A stretch of DNA of 64,000 nt. Origin: Liquidambar formosana (lineage: Eukaryota; Streptophyta; Magnoliopsida; Saxifragales; Altingiaceae). The stretch lies in NCBI GenBank assembly GCA_039720395.1, contig CM077833.1, positions 31,593,478 to 31,657,477 of the forward strand. Direction: 5' to 3'. Positions 45,892 through 58,392 of this stretch are shown here, piece after piece; positions within the stretch are counted from its first letter, which is position 1; every line of letters begins with the position of its first letter. The notes below the pieces were generated by a model. That model saw only the letters and a program-made list of their open reading frames with translations. It ran no database searches and was not told the DNA's origin. The position numbers were made by a program, and so were the translations under genes.

Positions 45892-45951
<60 letters not shown>
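45881..45951. repeat. (GT)(TA)(GA) compound microsatellite
   Basis: GTGTGTGTGT, then TATATATA, then about 20 GA units, upstream of the DUF241 gene. Confidence 0.9.
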
Positions 45952-46357
45952 AAATGAAGTGTAGCATTGTTAAGATATTGCTGGTGGTGATTTAGACTAG
46001 CTAGAATGGCAGCATATACATGCATGATAGGAGGGTGCCAGGCTGTGTTAAATGTTGCAATGCAGACAGGATTTTGCTAACAAGGGGCTTGAAGATACAG
46101 GCATTTTTTCTACAGGGTAGGATTACTTACAAGTTACAACTGTGCATGGGTGTTTGTTTTCTGTGTATAGGACATAGAATCTGAGACTAAGATCCACAGT
46201 CTGAGCGAGGAGCTTCCGAGAAATTCTTGGGAATTATTTTTTTTAAAAAAAATATATGGTAGGAGAACTACGTGCGGTGGGGTGTACAAACCAAAGTTTG
46301 AACGCAACCAGTGTTTTCAACCAGGGAAAGTCAAGTTAGCAATTTTGTATGTATAAA

Positions 46358-46507
46358 GGATAATGCTATTTTACTCCACATTTTACTTTACTATGTGCAT
46401 TAAGAAAGGTAAAATTGTGGGACCTACTGATACGATTAAACCCTAAAAATTGAAACCCTTCTAAATACACATAGTAGAGCAAAGTGTGGGCCAATGTAGC
46501 ATTACCC
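46358..46507. mobile_element. MULE-type MITE (150 bp)
   Basis: Ends GGATAATGCTATTTTACTCC and, on the reverse strand, GGGTAATGCTACATTGGCCC; both continue into CACATTTTAC or CACACTTTGC and CTATGTGCA or CTATGTGTA. A perfect 9-bp target duplication ATGTATAAA lies at 46349-46357 and 46508-46516. Confidence 0.8.
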
Positions 46508-46516
46508 ATGTATAAA

Positions 46517-48639
46517 ACTCACCAGAGAAGTAGGTTTTAGAAAGAAAAATGCTCAACATATTGATTTTATCCACATACTTTACGAGATGACGTTTAATGA
46601 AGGAAAATGCTGTTTTACTCATATTTTATAACTCATTTTTATCACCGACCTTATGTGTCAAAAGTGGATAAGTGAAAACTTCCATGTGAGGCCTAACATG
46701 GAAAAAAAAAAAAGAAAAAAAAAAGGAGAAACTGTCATGTATTGATAGATGAGAGAATATTAATAAATTAGATTGTTGAAATAGCATTACTTCTTAAACA
46801 AAGGAAAAAACAAGTGTGAATGTCATTACATTTTGCAATAATAAGATGTCTACTTGTCAAACATGTAGACATAAGTCCATATGTTAAATTCATGTTTACA
46901 AGTTTAGTGGAGTGAGCCCTCTATCATTACAAAAAGATCTATGTTGGTAGAACATGGCCCACTTGCCAAACACGTAGACATAGGTCCACATGTTAGACAC
47001 GTGCCTACATGTAAGAGAAAATGGACCCTTTGTAATGGTAATGCCCTGTTCCGGCTGGCTGAACCCTGACATATATACTCCAAGCTAGGTTGAGCATTGG
47101 CTGGGCTACCTGCTAGATTTCATTTGAATTTTGAATGGGCTGGGCCTATTCGTGTTTAGAGAAGAGGATCAGAATCTTTGTCCTTTTTCTTTTTCTTTTC
47201 CTTTTTTTGTTTTTTGTTTTTGAAACAATAAATATATTAATCAACAGAAATATAATTTAATGAAAAAAAAAATTTACATCCCATATTGGGCAATTGCCCA
47301 TGACGCTAGTTAAAAAATAAAAAAATAAAAAAATAAAAAAAAAAGGGAAGAAAAGAGCAAAGCGGATTCAATGATGGGTTCCTTTCCTTTTTTTTGATAC
47401 GTATGTGGCTAAAAAATTAATAAAATATCAATCAAAATGGTATATAAATCACCGCAAGGATGAAATCAGAAATTTAATTTAGGGGAGGCAAACTTTGGCT
47501 CATTATTATTTCTTTATCTTGAGGCAACTTTCTTTGGGTTGGGGGTTTATTGGGGGCTCTAATTAGTTTTGTGTATTCGAGCTAAGACCTGTTTGCCTAC
47601 TCCCGTAGAAAAAAATACAAACCTGAAAAAAGGTTGAACTCGTTTACAAAAAGTTACTCAAAATTCAAAAGGGAATGTTTGCCTACTCCCATAGAAAAGC
47701 ACAAACCTGAAGGAAAAAAAAAAGCGTAAAAATTGTTAAACCCGTTTAAAAGATTCTTTTTAAATTCAAAGTCCACACAACTTTGAATTCACATGAAGTA
47801 AATTAAAGAGGACGCCTACCCAAGAACCATACAAACCAATTACCTTAACATTGTCAATGCAAGCTTAGCTTATTTTATTTCTAACTTTGATTGTGAACCA
47901 TCATCATCGTATTGGCCAAAAAGTTCACCACTGACTCTTTTCTCCAGACAGAGAGAGAGAGAGTGGTATTGGGTCCCACAGAAAATGAGTTATCTTTTCA
48001 CATAATCACTTAGAAAAGTTGTATACGTAAACAAAACCTGCCGAGACCAAACAACGAATCTGTCACTCATTTTATGTATGTCCTCCTCCATTAAGAAATT
48101 ATATCGTGGTAGACCATGTGAGAAGGCGATTTGGCAAATTTCCACACCCTATATATATATATATAGTCTCATTTTTAATAAATTTTCACACCCTATATAT
48201 ATATATATATATATATAGATATACATGAGTAATAGCTAGTTTGCCACATCAGAATAAGTTAATTACATGGTTGATCTGTAGGTGCATGGCTTTTAATTTC
48301 AACTCACCCGCGCACGAGCTTACTTAGATTTGACTTTTTAATGTGGGAAAAAACGACCACAGGACTAATTCTCTATTTAACCTATAGGAATTGTCTGGAA
48401 ATTTTGAAAATTGTAACAATCATTCTGTTAATATTGTGTGGGTTTTATATAAATCAACTCATGGTCCTTTAATAAAAGGAAAAAGACAGTGTTTTATGCA
48501 GTAGTATTTATTATTATTATTATTATTTTTTTTTGTAACATAAAAATAAGTAAATTATTACTCCATCAAATAACGATAAAATTACAGTCAATCAAACTCA
48601 TTTTTACTGGATCAAAATTTTATGATTTCCAAATGATGA
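46517..48639. other. Repeat-rich intergenic DNA
   Basis: No gene. It contains an imperfect tandem duplication (about 46829-47045; TCATTACA, CTTGTCAAACATGTAGACAT and CTTGCCAAACACGTAGACAT, CCATATGTTA and CCACATGTTA), another (47591-47676 and 47677-47762; GTTTGCCTACTCCC), and two CACACCC(TATATA)n blocks at 48144-48166 and 48188-48222. Confidence 0.6.
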
Positions 48640-48680
48640 CATAGAGATTTATTTATTTGGGTAAGTAGTCCCATAGAGAT
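48640..48680 (-). mobile_element. Micro-retroposon (antisense) between 9-bp repeats
   Basis: CATAGAGAT occurs at 48640-48648 and 48672-48680. The insert TTATTTATTTGGGTAAGTAG plus TCC reads on the reverse strand as ACTACTTACCC followed by an A-rich tail. Confidence 0.5.
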
Positions 48681-50110
48681 GTTGCTCTGTTCTCCCAATG
48701 AAATCATTTCTTTTCCCATGGAAAAGAATTTACAATCACATTCCATGAATGAAGGCATGCTTCTTCACATTACAGAAAAAAAATCCAGTGGATAGTAGTG
48801 GCCTTTTTTTTCTTTTCTTTTCTTTTTTGGCCCTTTTATGTTGCTTTCAACCAAAAGGAGGTGGGTTAGTGAGATGCATGGGGTGTGAAAATTCAAGGGA
48901 TCTGGCCTTTTTGTTCCATTTTGTTCTTATTATTTGTTTGTGTTGGTTGTTAGAGTGGAAGTTTTACTTTAAACGAAGTCCAAAAGAGAATGAGATGTGG
49001 GTCCAAGAGGAAGCAGGCCCTCCCTCCCTTCTTCCCCTATTTTTGGCACAAAGGGTTTTAAAACTATATTCACGGACAAGACTGGCATTTTAAAGAATTA
49101 ATTTCAATGTTTTTTCTTCCTTCATTTTATTTTTTGTAAATAATAATATGTAAAGAGCAAAGATTTACAAATCAGTTCATTTCTTCAACCACCCTGCTAA
49201 ACAAAATACATGGAGTGTGTTAATTAGTAATGTTATTATTATTAATTGTTTGTCAAATGTAGGTATTTCAGACCTATTTCCACCGAGATTTGGGTTTAAA
49301 TTAGTTCTACCTGATGCATATTTTTCTTGTATGTTAAAGTGCTCGTTTTAATAAAAGTCAACATCCTTGTGTTATAATTTTGTTTGAATCTACATTGATC
49401 ATATCATGTTATGTCATGTAAGTTATTATTTAACGGATGAAAAAAACATTAGAACACTCATTTGTTTTGTAGATTGTTTCGGGTGTGTGAAGTGGTGTGG
49501 TGTCGAGCCATACACGATCTTATCTTACACGTCACGTTACATCACGTATATTACTTACACGTACTCACGTTAAGTCATGACTGCGCGAGTTACCATCTAA
49601 CATATGAAAAACCTTAGCACATGATTTGTGAATTGTCATCTAACATACGAAAAACCTTAGCACTCCAATCTATTTTGTAAATAATGTCTCAAGTGTGTGA
49701 CGTTTTATGATGTATGGTCAAACATAATTTTAACACACATAATTAATGAGAGCATATATCCCAGTTCGAAACTCAACAAATAAGTACTGTTAATGAACAG
49801 CGCGCGGAGGGCACGGTTCAAAAATAGGTTGTGGACCATATAATGCTCCCCAGTATTGTAAGACAGGATTTTCTATGGGGACATGGCTTTGATTAACTTT
49901 ATTAGAATCATCAGACCATTAATTAGCTACATACAAACACTACAAGTACATCGCATGACATGGCATTATATGTAAATTACTTATATTTATTACGTTTTAA
50001 TCTACATATAGAATATATGTAAATTACAAGTTTGGGATGAAGCCCCCTTCTCAATGTTTATTCTTATTTTTTGGGGCCTAAGGGATACATCCAATTATCG
50101 TCACTTCTCA
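48681..50110. other. Intergenic
   Basis: No gene recognised. A short direct repeat with ATCTAACATACGAAAAACCT and its ATCTAACATATGAAAAACCT variant lies near 49592-49655. Confidence 0.5.
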
Positions 50111-50418
50111 ATTTTATTTGCACCCTACTTACTTTAGCTTTTTAAGGTTTTAATAGATCGTGTTATTTATTTAAAACTAAAATTTTGAACAACATTATAA
50201 AAGAAAATTTTTCTAAAATTTATCGTTTAAGTAAACTTTTTCGCAAAAAATGAAACAGAGACTATAAGTGATCAAAAAATCCACTCAAATAATAAAATTT
50301 GGAGAAATTTTATTTTGTAAAATTATTCAAAATTATGTTTTTTTATTGACTACGTGTTCATTTTTTTTATAAAAAAAAAATCATTTTACTAAAATAGGTG
50401 GGAGTTACAAATAAAAAC
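50111..50418 (+). mobile_element. Palindromic MITE, family P, copy 5 (diverged)
   Basis: Keeps the inner-arm order (AAAATTTTGAACAACATTAT, TTTTTCTAAAATTTATCGTT, AAACTTTTTCGCAAAAAATG, then inverted arm) with many changes and shortened outer arms. Pairing ends are ATTTTATTTGCACCC and ATTTTTATTTGTAACTCCC (reverse strand). No target duplication found. Confidence 0.7.
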
Positions 50419-50674
50419 CTAATCCGGTTTCAATCCGCCTATAAGTGGCTGGTTTTGGGGGCAAACGGGTTTACCACTACTGGTCCAAACTTGGACCCGA
50501 AGTTGTTTGTTTACTCGGACAGTTGTGGTCCAACACAAGCCACATTCATCTACGAACATCTGTAAAGTAAAACGATTTTCGACACCTTGAAGGGCAGTCT
50601 CCGGTTTCGAGACACGTGGCGTAACAGGATTCGACGGATTACCAAATTGTCAACTGCCTTTTTGTAGGGTGGGC

Positions 50675-50684
50675 CTATAAATAG
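50675..50684 (+). promoter_or_regulatory. TATA box of LOG
   Basis: CTATAAATAG, a near-perfect plant TATA box, 66 nt above the start codon. Confidence 0.7.
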
Positions 50685-50749
50685 AGTTGAAACCGGACGT
50701 CGAGATAAATTAATCAAAACAGGAGGGGAAGAAAAAAAAAATCGGAAAA

Positions 50750-52112
50750 ATGGAGGAGAAAGCAGTGAAGTCAAGGTTCAAAAGGGTTTGTGTATTCTGT
50801 GGAAGCAGTACTGGAAAGAGAAATTGCTATAGAGATGCTGCTCTTGAATTGGGCCAAGAGCTGGTATCGATTAACAACACTTCAATAGTTCAATTCATTT
50901 TAATTCTCTTAATAATTAACATTTTTTTTTTCTTTTTGTTTTTGAAGTTGACCCATGCTTCTAGTTTTAGTTGGGATTTCAATCCTTTTTCTGTCATCAG
51001 CTTCTAGGCCTCTATGTTGATGGCCGGTTTTTCTTTCTGAAGGTCTCAAGGAGGTTGGATCTTGTTTACGGCGGAGGAAGTATTGGGTTGATGGGTTTAG
51101 TTTCTCAGGAGGTCCACCGTGGTGGTGGACATGTTCTAGGGTACAATCTCTTGTGAATTCTCAAATTTTGATTGATTTCTGGTTATATTTGATTTCGTTG
51201 TTATATATATTTCTTTGATATCATGGCTTTCCCTTTTGTTGGTCTTATCCACAGAATCATCCCCAGAACTCTGATGTGCAAAGAGGTTTATAATTATAAT
51301 CTCATCTAATTAGCCGTTCTTTCTTGAATACAAGTCCCTAGCAGCCTCTTTTTAATGGTTAACTTATTAATTAAAGTTTTGCCATATATATATATGTGGT
51401 CTGTCTTATGGGTGCAGATAATTGGGGAAACAGTCGGGGAGGTTAGACCAGTAGCCGACATGCACCAAAGGAAAGCTGAGATGGCCCGCCATTCTGATTG
51501 TTTTATTGCCCTACCAGGTCTCTCTCTCTCTCTCTCTCTCTCTTCTATATATATATATATATATCTAAAATATACTGAAGAATAATATCATATATGTTTA
51601 TCGATCTGCATAATTAACTAGGTGGCTATGGAACTCTGGAAGAACTATTAGAGGTCATAACATGGGCCCAGCTTGGAATCCACGACAAGCCTGTAAATTC
51701 TCTAGCTCCTTGATCTCACTTTTAAATTCGACAGCCAATTCTCAAACTCTTTACTCTTCTAAAACTGCATGAAATATATATATATATATATATGCAGGTG
51801 GGTTTGCTCAATGTGGACGGTTACTACAACTGCCTCCTTACCTTCATCGACAAAGCCGTGGACGATGGGTTCATCCTGCCCTCTCAGCGTCACATCATTG
51901 TCTCAGCTGCAAATGCCAAAGAACTTGTTCAAAAACTGGAGGTGGGTTGTTCATATTCGTATGTGACAATTTTAATTTCATTCTTCTTACTCCATTAATT
52001 GCTTTGTCTGTTGTGACTAATTGTTTTTTATCTTTTAACATGTGATGGTGTTTTGTTTGATGAATAGGAATACGTGCCCATGCATGATGGAGTCGTCCCT
52101 AAGGCAAGGTGA
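50750..52112 (+). CDS. LOG: LONELY GUY cytokinin-activating phosphoribohydrolase
   Basis: Seven exons (50750-50863, 51043-51140, 51255-51285, 51418-51517, 51622-51692, 51798-51941, 52068-52112), the normal LOG layout, encode 200 residues without a break. LOG enzymes cut ribose 5-phosphate from cytokinin riboside monophosphates, releasing active free-base cytokinin in cytosol and nucleus. Motifs: [11 protein letters not shown] at 11-21, [12 protein letters not shown] in exon 2, [20 protein letters not shown] into TLEELLEV across the exon 4/5 join, which holds the PGGxGTxxE catalytic and substrate motif. The C-terminus ([11 protein letters not shown]) stops a few residues earlier than many LOGs. 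Introns 4 and 5 hold CT/TA microsatellites touching splice sites. Which LOG paralogue it is cannot be said. Confidence 0.93.
51519..51564 (+). repeat. (CT)n(TA)n microsatellite at the LOG exon 4 donor
   Basis: The donor itself starts GTCTCTCTCT: the repeat begins at the splice site and passes into a TATATA tract. Confidence 0.85.
51774..51793 (+). repeat. (TA)n microsatellite at the LOG exon 6 acceptor
   Basis: The TA run ends four bases from the acceptor AG, taking the place of the usual pyrimidine tract. Confidence 0.85.
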
Positions 52113-52694
52113 GAGGTCGAGCAGGTGGAGCTTAATGCGTCTTTGCAGATTGATATAGCTCGTTAGCTAGAGATAGATGGAAAAAGAAAGGTTCTACAAT
52201 CACTTTCTCCTCTTCTTGGGTTTTTGGGAATTTTGGGGGAAAACAAACGTTTCTAGTATCATGGTAAAAGTTATTTTTCTCCCTACTTTTATCATGTACA
52301 AAAGCAAGGGAAAAAACAGGTACTTTAACTCTTTATTTGGTTCACGGATTCTATCTAGGAAAAAAAAAAGGAATGGAAAAAAAAAACAGAAAAAAACAGG
52401 TACTTTAACCCTCTATTTGGTTCATGTACAAAAGTAGAGGAAAAAATGTAAAAGAAAAAGAAATGTGCAGCTTTTTATTCATATTCTCTGTTGCATGATT
52501 GAGGGTACTGCGCTACAGTACTGTTATATGTTTGTGATGAACCTTCCTCCTCTATGCCCCTTCTACTCCTCCAATGTATGACATGACCATGCATTAATTC
52601 TGAAAAGCCTTGACACAATTTAACTAATTTAATTAAGTTGAATTAATCAAATGTATAAAATTATTTAATTGACTTAATTTTTTAAGATTTTGTT
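52113..52694. other. LOG 3' region
   Basis: Includes the LOG 3' UTR and a short direct repeat (52311-52344 and 52391-52424: AAAAAACAGGTACTTTAAC then TATTTGGTTCA). No gene. Confidence 0.5.
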
Positions 52695-52955
52695 AGAGCA
52701 TCTCCATCCCCAGGGAACTATTTTGGTGAGTAAAAAGTTATTCTTAGCCCAAAAAGTGTAAAAATAACTCTTCGCAGTAAAAATAACTTTACAGTAAAGT
52801 GAATGCTTCAATGCAGCAAAAACTATTTTTTAACTCATTTAGTTTTCTCTTTTTTCAACTACCATTATTTCTTATTTTGGTGACATAGCTAAATAGCTCA
52901 GAGTTAAACTATTTTAGCTCACCATTTAATTATATCAATGGAGAACATGCACCCA
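52695..52955. mobile_element. MITE-like element with GAGCATCTCCA end
   Basis: The left end AGAGCATCTCCATCCCCAGG is a familiar plant MITE terminus. The right part, on the reverse strand, reads GCATGTTCTCCATTGAT and both sides share a TGGTGAG block. No target duplication was found, so the limits are approximate. Confidence 0.4.
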
Positions 52956-54786
52956 TTAAAGTTAAAAGTTATTTTTTGCTTTAGCCTTCTTGTAGGAAAT
53001 GCTCTTAGTTTTTTTCTTTTTAAAAATGATGCTAGGGTCTTACTATATGAAAGAAATTTAAAAGAGCTAGACATGATTAGAGAGCGATGTGAAGAATCTT
53101 TGTTCCTATGTGACTACAATATGATTAATTATAATATGTAAAGATTTTCATCTGTACAAAAAAGAGCTAGAGATATTTACATATTTCAAATTATAGATCT
53201 CTCGCGAGTCCTATCCATCATGAACGATAGATCCTCTCCAGTACTTACACATATATGCATTACAATATAATAATTAATACACTTTTATAAGAAGTGAACA
53301 CATCAATATTTGTAGCTATCATTCGGGATTGTTTTAGGAACTAGTAATTATGGCCTGATGCACTTAATATGCATATTCTTTATCTTTTTAATTTGTGTTT
53401 GTCTTTTCTTTTTCTTTCTTTTTTCTTGGTCTTGGATTTTGGTTTGAAAAAAAAGTGGGATTAATTTGAAGGTTTTTGAGTAGGACAATTAGCGATGGAG
53501 AGAACATATGGACTCGGGATCTCTTAGTTTATAGGAGTATTTGATCCCCATATACCCCTATATTCGAACACGTGATCGAGTCCCGTGTTTTCATTTTTAT
53601 CACTAGTTCATGATAGCATTTTTCTTTCTCTAGTCCGGTCCGCATGAGCAGGACCCTTGACGAAAGAGGCAAAACCGACAGGGAATGGAATGATGAGCGG
53701 CCTGAAAAAGAGACTAATCATGGATATCTAACGAACCATGAAGGGCCACCTCTGAGACTGGTCCCAATTCCATACTGTGGGAGATGCCTAGAAGCTGTCT
53801 TTTAATTCGTACGTACGTACGTAATTATACAATGATTTTCATGGCACGCCTAACTCCTTACCCAGATTGTGGATGAGGAGTGAGTATTCAGTGTAACTGT
53901 GACACGACCTAGCCAACCCCATTGTGTTAGTCGGTCGTGAAGGCCCAGATAGGCTCCCCTTGGGAACAAAAGCAAAACAAAAATAATTGCAGGTTCAAAG
54001 CTCTCCCAATGGCGTTAAAATGTAGTGATTCTCATAATAAAAAGTTGTACTACCTGAATTTCTTGCTTAATATCCACAACGATAGGGTAACGTCAGTGTA
54101 CCACAAAATGGCTAATCAAATGGAGTCGCTTTAGGCATGTGATTCACTCACTGTAATTTTGGCTTGCTTAACATTCTACAATAATTCCTTCTCTCCAAAC
54201 AGTCCAAGAATTTGGATTGAATTATCACAAACGGGTGAAATAATCAAGCCAGATATGTAGATGGCCGGTTCTTGATAGTTACACCTGAAAAAAACAAAAA
54301 ACCCAAACAATTTTTTAGTACACATGCTGTGATGGATCTCAATCATACACTAGTGCCTTGGATAAGGCTGTATTTAGTACTCGCTAACGACTAACTCACT
54401 TGAGAGCTGACTGCTGATCGAGGATCTTGCCCATGGATGACTGGTTGTGGTTCCACCACCCAAATTACAGCCATATGCATGGCATATTCTCTCATGTCAG
54501 TGAAAAGTTATAAGTTTCATATACATCCATGCCTCTTGAACCCTGAAAAATGGTGTGCAAGTAAAAGCCGTAGAGGTTTGGAGGGTTCGGTGACGTGGAG
54601 TTTATACCATTGGAAGTATATGTTGGCGATGGTCCCTACTCCGCTGTCACTGACTCACTGTCCACTGGTCCTAGTGACCCCAGAAGAAAAGAGAGAATAT
54701 AATGCTTCTGGTCCCTTGTTGTGCGGGGGAGAGGCTTCTAATTGTCGGTAAGCACGGGCTTTACATTCCGCCGCCTCATTCCATCA
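52956..54786. other. Intergenic, no gene assigned
   Basis: Mostly AT-rich. An ACGT repeat (CGTACGTACGTACGT) sits near 53809-53821. Open frames near 53937 and 54437 look like chance. No element boundaries recognised. Confidence 0.45.
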
Positions 54787-54795
54787 GTCTCTCTT

Positions 54796-55195
54796 GGGGT
54801 CTAGGTATGGCAACCCTTCGAGTGATCTCTTTACTTTATTAATTTTAATTTTTTAAAGTGTTAGAAATATATAAAAGTTTTTTTATGAGAAGTGATCACA
54901 TGATCTATTAGAAAACATCATTTTGAATAATTTTGTAGAATAAAGTTTTTCCAAAATCTATATTTTCGGTAAACTTTTTGGCCAAAAATAAAATAGAGAT
55001 TATAAATAGCCAAAAAATCTATTTAAATGATAGATTTTGGAAAAATTTATTTTATAAAGTTGTTCAAAATGATGTTTTCTATTGGATTTCAAAGCCATTT
55101 TTCGTAAAAACCTTTAATATTTTTCTTAAATCTTAAAAAAGTTAAAATTAGTTGAGTGAAAAGATCACTTGAAGAACTCGCAATACTTAGACCCT
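54796..55195 (+). mobile_element. Palindromic MITE, family P, copy 6 (400 bp, different termini)
   Basis: Perfect 9-bp target duplication GTCTCTCTT at 54787-54795 and 55196-55204. Terminal repeats are GGGGTCTAGGTATGGCAACC and, on the reverse strand, AGGGTCTAAGTATTGCGAG; these differ from copies 1, 3 and 4. The inner arms are clearly the same family (GAAAACATCATTTTGAATAA, TTTTTCCAAAATCTATATTT, AAACTTTTTGGCC, then inverted). Confidence 0.85.
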
Positions 55196-55204
55196 GTCTC
55201 TCTT

Positions 55205-55846
55205 CCCGCCCCTCTACTGGGGTGGAACCCACATAGGCCCCACATGAGATTGAAGATTACGTCTTTAATCCAAGTTAAAACTTATTAGAATCCACTAAAA
55301 TGAAGAGATGAAGAGAAACTTCTCTAATTTTTTTTTTTTTATTTCACAAGTTCAATCTGTCTTGTGGGGCCCACTTTCAACTTTATTTAATATAGTGGAA
55401 TAACTATTTTCCTTGGATAATAAAATTTTAAAATAGCAAAATCAAACTTAATTAAGAAAAACTAATACTCTTAGGCAAAAGATAGAATGAACGATTATGA
55501 CTTTTATAACTAAAATTAATACTCATACAAAATTTTTTAAAAACAACAAAATTGCTCTTCTATTAGTTTAAATAAAATAAAAATTTCAAGGTAGAGCAAT
55601 AAATTCAGAAGATCTCCACATTTTATTCGGATATGTGAATCTCATGCGATTTTGGTATTGGGATCCTTGACGTATTCTAGTGTTGGATTGGATTTGTGAG
55701 GATGAAATAGGTACATCAAGGATTTCCTCCATACAATATACACACAAGGATTTCCTCCATTGTTTCATTCCTCTAATATTCAAGTAAATTTGGTTTTATC
55801 TTATCTTTTTAACACTTTCCTTTTATAGAAAGTTGTTCCCTACCAC
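55205..55846. other. Intergenic, no feature seen
   Basis: AT-rich DNA with a near-duplicate ACAAGGATTTCCTCCAT and TCAAGGATTTCCTCCAT at about 55717-55760. No gene. Confidence 0.5.
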
Positions 55847-55902
55847 AAAAACATCCGGTAGTCTGACCAAAAAAAAAAAAAAAAAAAAAAAACATCCGGT
55901 AG
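55847..55902 (+). mobile_element. Micro-retroposon: TCTGACC-poly(A) between 11-15-bp repeats
   Basis: AAAAACATCCGGTAG occurs at 55847-55861 and 55888-55902; the A residues of the right copy merge with the tail, so at least ACATCCGGTAG is certain. The insert is TCTGACC followed by A residues. Confidence 0.65.
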
Positions 55903-58225
55903 AACATGTACGTCACCCAAGCCTGTGGTGTCAATTGTAAAATGAAAACTTATCTAAATTGCGACTGGCGCGTGCATCAAGGTAGGCCTGGAACTACCAC
56001 CTATGTATTCTGCGTATAGTCTATTCTACATATACCAGATTCTAAAAATTCATCCCTATCGCACGTTCCACTTCACTTTTCAGCTCTCCATTCCGCTGAC
56101 TTGGGAACTAAAAAACAGTCTCCAAGTTGGGCACAACCACCGCCACATTAAATGATGGTCGTTGAGGCACAATCATGAATACGACATATGTGCGCTAACA
56201 GCTATCCATACCCACTCTTCTTTTTAATAGATATGCCTTCCTCACTTTAATTTCCAAACCACAGTGCCAGTTTGCCTCCGAGCTATCTCCTTTTTCTTTT
56301 CTATTCTTTTCTTTTAAAATCATTATTCTATTCCCATTTCAAATTGATCCCTCTCCTTTGAAAAAACATATTTTTTAAAAAAATCATACTAAATACTTTC
56401 ATATTAATGCATATATTTTAAAATTCTAATTTTATTTTTAAATGTCTAAAACATTAGAAAAAAAAAAAAGAATACTTTTTTAAGGGTATTTTAATAAATG
56501 AATAAAAAGGAATCAATGACTTTTGAAATGTGACGATAATTTTGAAATATTCCAAAAATAAAAGTAGGCCACTTATTTAGGAACAGAGAGAGTATTATAT
56601 AGACAAAAAATTAAAGTTGCTGTGAGGTGCCTTCTTGATGAGTTCGCCCCTTTTTTAAAATTATATTGCACCAATCTTGACTCTTGAGACACATGCTCCA
56701 CCATGCATTTTGTAGAAAACACTTTAAGGGCCTCACATGCATACAAATTTTCCTTATAAGATGTAATGTCATGTGTTCAAAGTTTAATGTTTTTTCTCAT
56801 CGAATATATTGTTTGGCTAACAAATCGTCACGTATGAATTTATTTTAACATATTTTTAGCTTAATTTACGTTAGGGAGATAGACATAAATGTGATGAATT
56901 TTGTTGAAGTGGGGGAGTGTCTTGAATTGCAACTTTAAATATATATATATATATATATATATATAGACCCTTAAAAGCAAAAACTAAAAATAAAATCGAG
57001 AACGTCATCTCAATGGCTTTAGTATACTTACCACATCAGTATATATGAGTCGGTACTAATTGTAATATTTTACATTCTGGGTGTTTAAACAGAGTACGTG
57101 GCACAATTTGTCAAGGGCAGTGAGCAATCGATTTGGTTCATCCCAATTGAAACAACATTGAGGAGTGGTCCATGCACGTGCCCACAGTGGTTTGATTTTC
57201 AATCGGTTGGTGATGAGTCGCTATGAAGTACTTTTCTGGTGGTTGACCGTGTACTCTGAATGGAGCTCATGATCAAGGCTAGATGCCGGTGCCCACCGTG
57301 GACCCCATGTTCGTTTGTGTGGTGCAATATGGACTCCGCCTTTAGGGTTTGGCCTAGTTTGGACCTCAATTGGGACGACCCGAAGTTCAATAGTAAACAC
57401 CGACAGGAGTAATCAACCACCAGAGGACCTATGCATGGTGAGGGACCCCTGAGAGAAAAAAGGTTCTCTTTTTGGATGAATTTATAATGTTCTTGGCTTG
57501 GTTTTGATACATGTCAATCTGGATGGCAGGGGGTCCGTTTACCACGTGCTAGCTTTACCCAATTGGAAACATACAACAATGAACTACTTCATCCCGCTGA
57601 CAACAATTTAGGAATTTTTTTTTTTTTTTTTCGGGGGGAATAATTTTTAGGACTGACCGTTCTATTTTTTATTTTTTATTTTTTAGGGTTTCACCATCAT
57701 TTATACTTTCAACATAATTAATCCCAAATTAATTAGAGTTCAGGATAAACTTATCTGATATCTGATCCTAATGGAATAATAAGATCGAGTGCAAGACGTT
57801 CCCCATCTTGAAAATCAAGAACCAAAAATCAAAGCATCCACCCTTTGAAATTTATTATTGGTTTGGATTCAGGCATTTCTTTGGTGCCACTTTTGTGTAC
57901 GTATAGATGGAATGAGCGTGGACCCTCCTGAGACTACTCTGAGAGCAGCCAAGGCTCACCTAACTTCATGAAGCCCAATTTAAAAGTGTAGGCCCATGTT
58001 GGGAGTAAGATTGGTTAGGGTAGGCCACGTATCCCCACCCCACAGGCCATGGGCCACATCAACGCTCGATAAAATGGATGCACTTTTGGGTTTTGATAGC
58101 GTATATTTCAGTGACGTCCAATTAAACACAAGCCCAAGACATCAACTGTCAAATTAGTATCTTTAAACTAAATGTAGCAACAACAAAAAAAAAAAAGAAA
58201 AGAAAAAGACGTGTGAGATTGGAGT
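55903..58225. other. Intergenic, no gene assigned
   Basis: AT-rich, with a (TA)n microsatellite (56938-56965). A run of about 18 T followed by CGGGGGGAATAAT (57613-57645) between two TTTAGGA motifs may be another antisense micro-insertion. The segment 57060-57450 is less AT-rich but matches nothing I know. Confidence 0.45.
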
Positions 58226-58343
58226 TCATGAGCCTCCGGTGGCACATTGGCTTTGGCAGCCATTGATACAGTGCTCAGGTGTGCTACCACAGTAACCGCA
58301 CCGGCTGCAGCAAAGAGAGAAGAAGTATGGACCAAGACCTCAT
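58226..58343 (-). pseudogene. Remnant of a hevein-domain (chitin-binding) gene
   Basis: On the minus strand from 58312 the frame reads CCSRCGYCGSTPEHCINGCQ, then SQCATGGS and a stop. This is the core of a type-1 chitin-binding (hevein) domain, as in class I/IV chitinases: the Cys pattern, the YCGST aromatic site and GCQSQC are all present. About 30 nt upstream, in another frame, an ATG (58343) begins MRSWSILLLSLL, which looks like a signal peptide start. The first part of the domain is missing between them and no catalytic domain follows, so the gene is broken. A TATA motif remains upstream. Confidence 0.7.
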
Positions 58344-58392
58344 TTTACTTGTGGAATTGGAGACTTGGGCTGATTGGGGGAAGCTGTGTTTC

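Noticed and set aside
46829..47045. Possible CRISPR-like or satellite array
   Set aside because: Only two imperfect units; eukaryotic intergenic repeat, not an array.
48749..49093. 114-codon open frame with hydrophobic stretches
   Set aside because: Hydrophobicity comes from T-rich DNA (TTTTCTTTTC runs); no family signature, no promoter or splice context.
54437..54751. 104-codon open frame
   Set aside because: No recognisable motif and no supporting gene context.
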